This document shows positions 28,000-28,335 of a DNA stretch of 28,335 bases, in pieces; position 1 is the stretch's first letter, and each line of letters starts with the position of its first letter. Location of the stretch: assembly GCA_030615865.1 (NCBI GenBank), contig JAUWYK010000015.1:1-28335 (forward strand), in the 5' to 3' direction. Source of the DNA: Dehalococcoidia bacterium. GTDB lineage: Bacteria > Chloroflexota > Dehalococcoidia > Dehalococcoidales > JAUWYK01. Both the position numbers and the translations under genes were made by a program. The notes under the pieces are model-generated. The model had not been told where the DNA came from. It worked only from the letters and a program-made list of their open reading frames with translations, and made no database searches.

Positions 28000-28196
28000 G
28001 TTTTTCTCTTCCTGGCGGGAGCCCTCGAGCGGACCAAATTTTAACAAATGCCCCCCTTTTGCTAAAGACATGGACAATGGCACTGGCATAATTACCAAAA
28101 ATATTACCATTACACATGAGCAACCTGGGGGGCCTTTTTTGTGCTAAATTCCCCAGATTGGAGATCTCCTTGGGACACAACAGCGTTAGGAATGAC

Positions 28197-28233
28197 TTGA
28201 CACCTCCAGTTGTCTTTGGTAGACTTTGGTAGA
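28197..28233 (+). promoter_or_regulatory. Promoter with tandem operator of the ribbon-helix-helix gene
   Basis: TTGACA (28197-28202), 17 bases, TAGACT (28220-28225). CTTTGGTAGA is repeated exactly twice head-to-tail (28214-28223 and 28224-28233), overlapping the -10 box at one-helical-turn spacing, typical for ribbon-helix-helix operators. Confidence 0.65.
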
Positions 28234-28245
28234 AAGGAGGACACT

Positions 28246-28335
28246 ATGGCAAGCATATCTATCAAGATAAGCCCGGAGACAAAAAAGAAGCTAGACGAGC
28301 TTCGCCACCCAGGGCAAACCTACGATGGGATTATA
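28246..28335 (+). CDS. Ribbon-helix-helix regulator, 3'-truncated
   Basis: After AGAAAGGAGG the frame reads MASISIKISPETKKKLDELR, then HPGQTYDGII, to the window end. The beta strand (SISIKIS) followed by a helix and the turn HPGQTYDG is typical of CopG/NikR-type ribbon-helix-helix DNA-binding domains, often antitoxins or autoregulators. A tandem repeat in its promoter is a fitting operator. A toxin partner, if any, would be outside the window. Confidence 0.75.
   Translation, partial: MASISIKISPETKKKLDELRHPGQTYDGII

Noticed and set aside
27926..28180. 84-residue - strand frame upstream of the short recombinase
   Set aside because: No SD, no recognisable motif, overlaps the recombinase start and contains that gene's likely promoter.
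1..28335. CRISPR arrays, tRNA or rRNA genes, insertion sequences with transposase
   Set aside because: I saw no regular spaced repeats, no cloverleaf-like sequence and no transposase motif on either strand by reading; a dedicated scan (for example a tRNA covariance search) would be needed to exclude small ones.

Overview
The window looks like the genome, or most of the genome, of an integrating virus or virus-like element of a bacterium. Gene starts carry strong Shine-Dalgarno (SD) sequences of the AAAGGAGGTGA type, and sigma70-like promoters (TTGACA, 16-18 bp, TATAAT-like) stand before operon heads. Several gene families (the 159-aa protein at 26775, the sigma-like protein at 22742, the Cys/His protein at 17400, many tiny zinc-ribbon proteins) resemble what I recall from mobile elements of Dehalococcoidia/Chloroflexota in anaerobic settings. 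That host guess is inference from memory, not a search result.

Layout. (1) 1-601: a truncated HNH nuclease on + meets a MerR-like regulator on -. (2) 711-17202: a long block entirely on the - strand that reads as a particle-structure and surface module. In transcription order it holds zinc-finger/coiled-coil proteins and a small ImmA/IrrE-like zinc peptidase (17.2-14.8 kb); a set of single-pass membrane proteins with Ig-like beta ectodomains (14.6-12.4 kb); a small membrane protein and three candidate capsid-size proteins (12.2-8.5 kb); beta-rich proteins plus a secreted glycerophosphodiester phosphodiesterase (8.5-6.4 kb); fibre-like proteins (6.4-3.5 kb); small membrane proteins; and four proteins built from CARDB/Ig-like domains (3.0-0.7 kb). 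(3) 17203-17399: a divergent promoter region. (4) 17400-22419: + strand early-type small genes ending in a tyrosine recombinase, with two - strand genes embedded. (5) 22420-22741: an AT-rich, repeat-bearing non-coding stretch. (6) 22742-24784: a sigma-like protein and a DnaN-like sliding clamp with distinct codon use and many CTAG sites. (7) 24932-27254: a run of small genes, most behind a repeated leader cassette. (8) 27296-28335: strong terminator, a second, catalytic-domain-only tyrosine recombinase on -, and the start of a ribbon-helix-helix regulator on +.

How it may work together. Recombinases handle integration; the clamp and sigma-like protein suggest control of replication and transcription; the - strand block would make the particle. 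I see no terminase, portal, tape measure or packaging ATPase, while membrane-anchored beta proteins are abundant. This suggests a tailless, membrane-associated particle or an unusual appendage, unless the missing genes lie outside the window.

Most unusual signals: CARDB domains cut by gene boundaries at the same hairpin, so that each protein carries the complementary half of its neighbour's domain; a duplicated promoter-plus-leader with mutually exclusive hairpins before two structural operons; a repeated leader-peptide/SD cassette before the small + strand genes; and five regulatory or operon-head genes whose promoters predict leaderless or nearly leaderless mRNAs.
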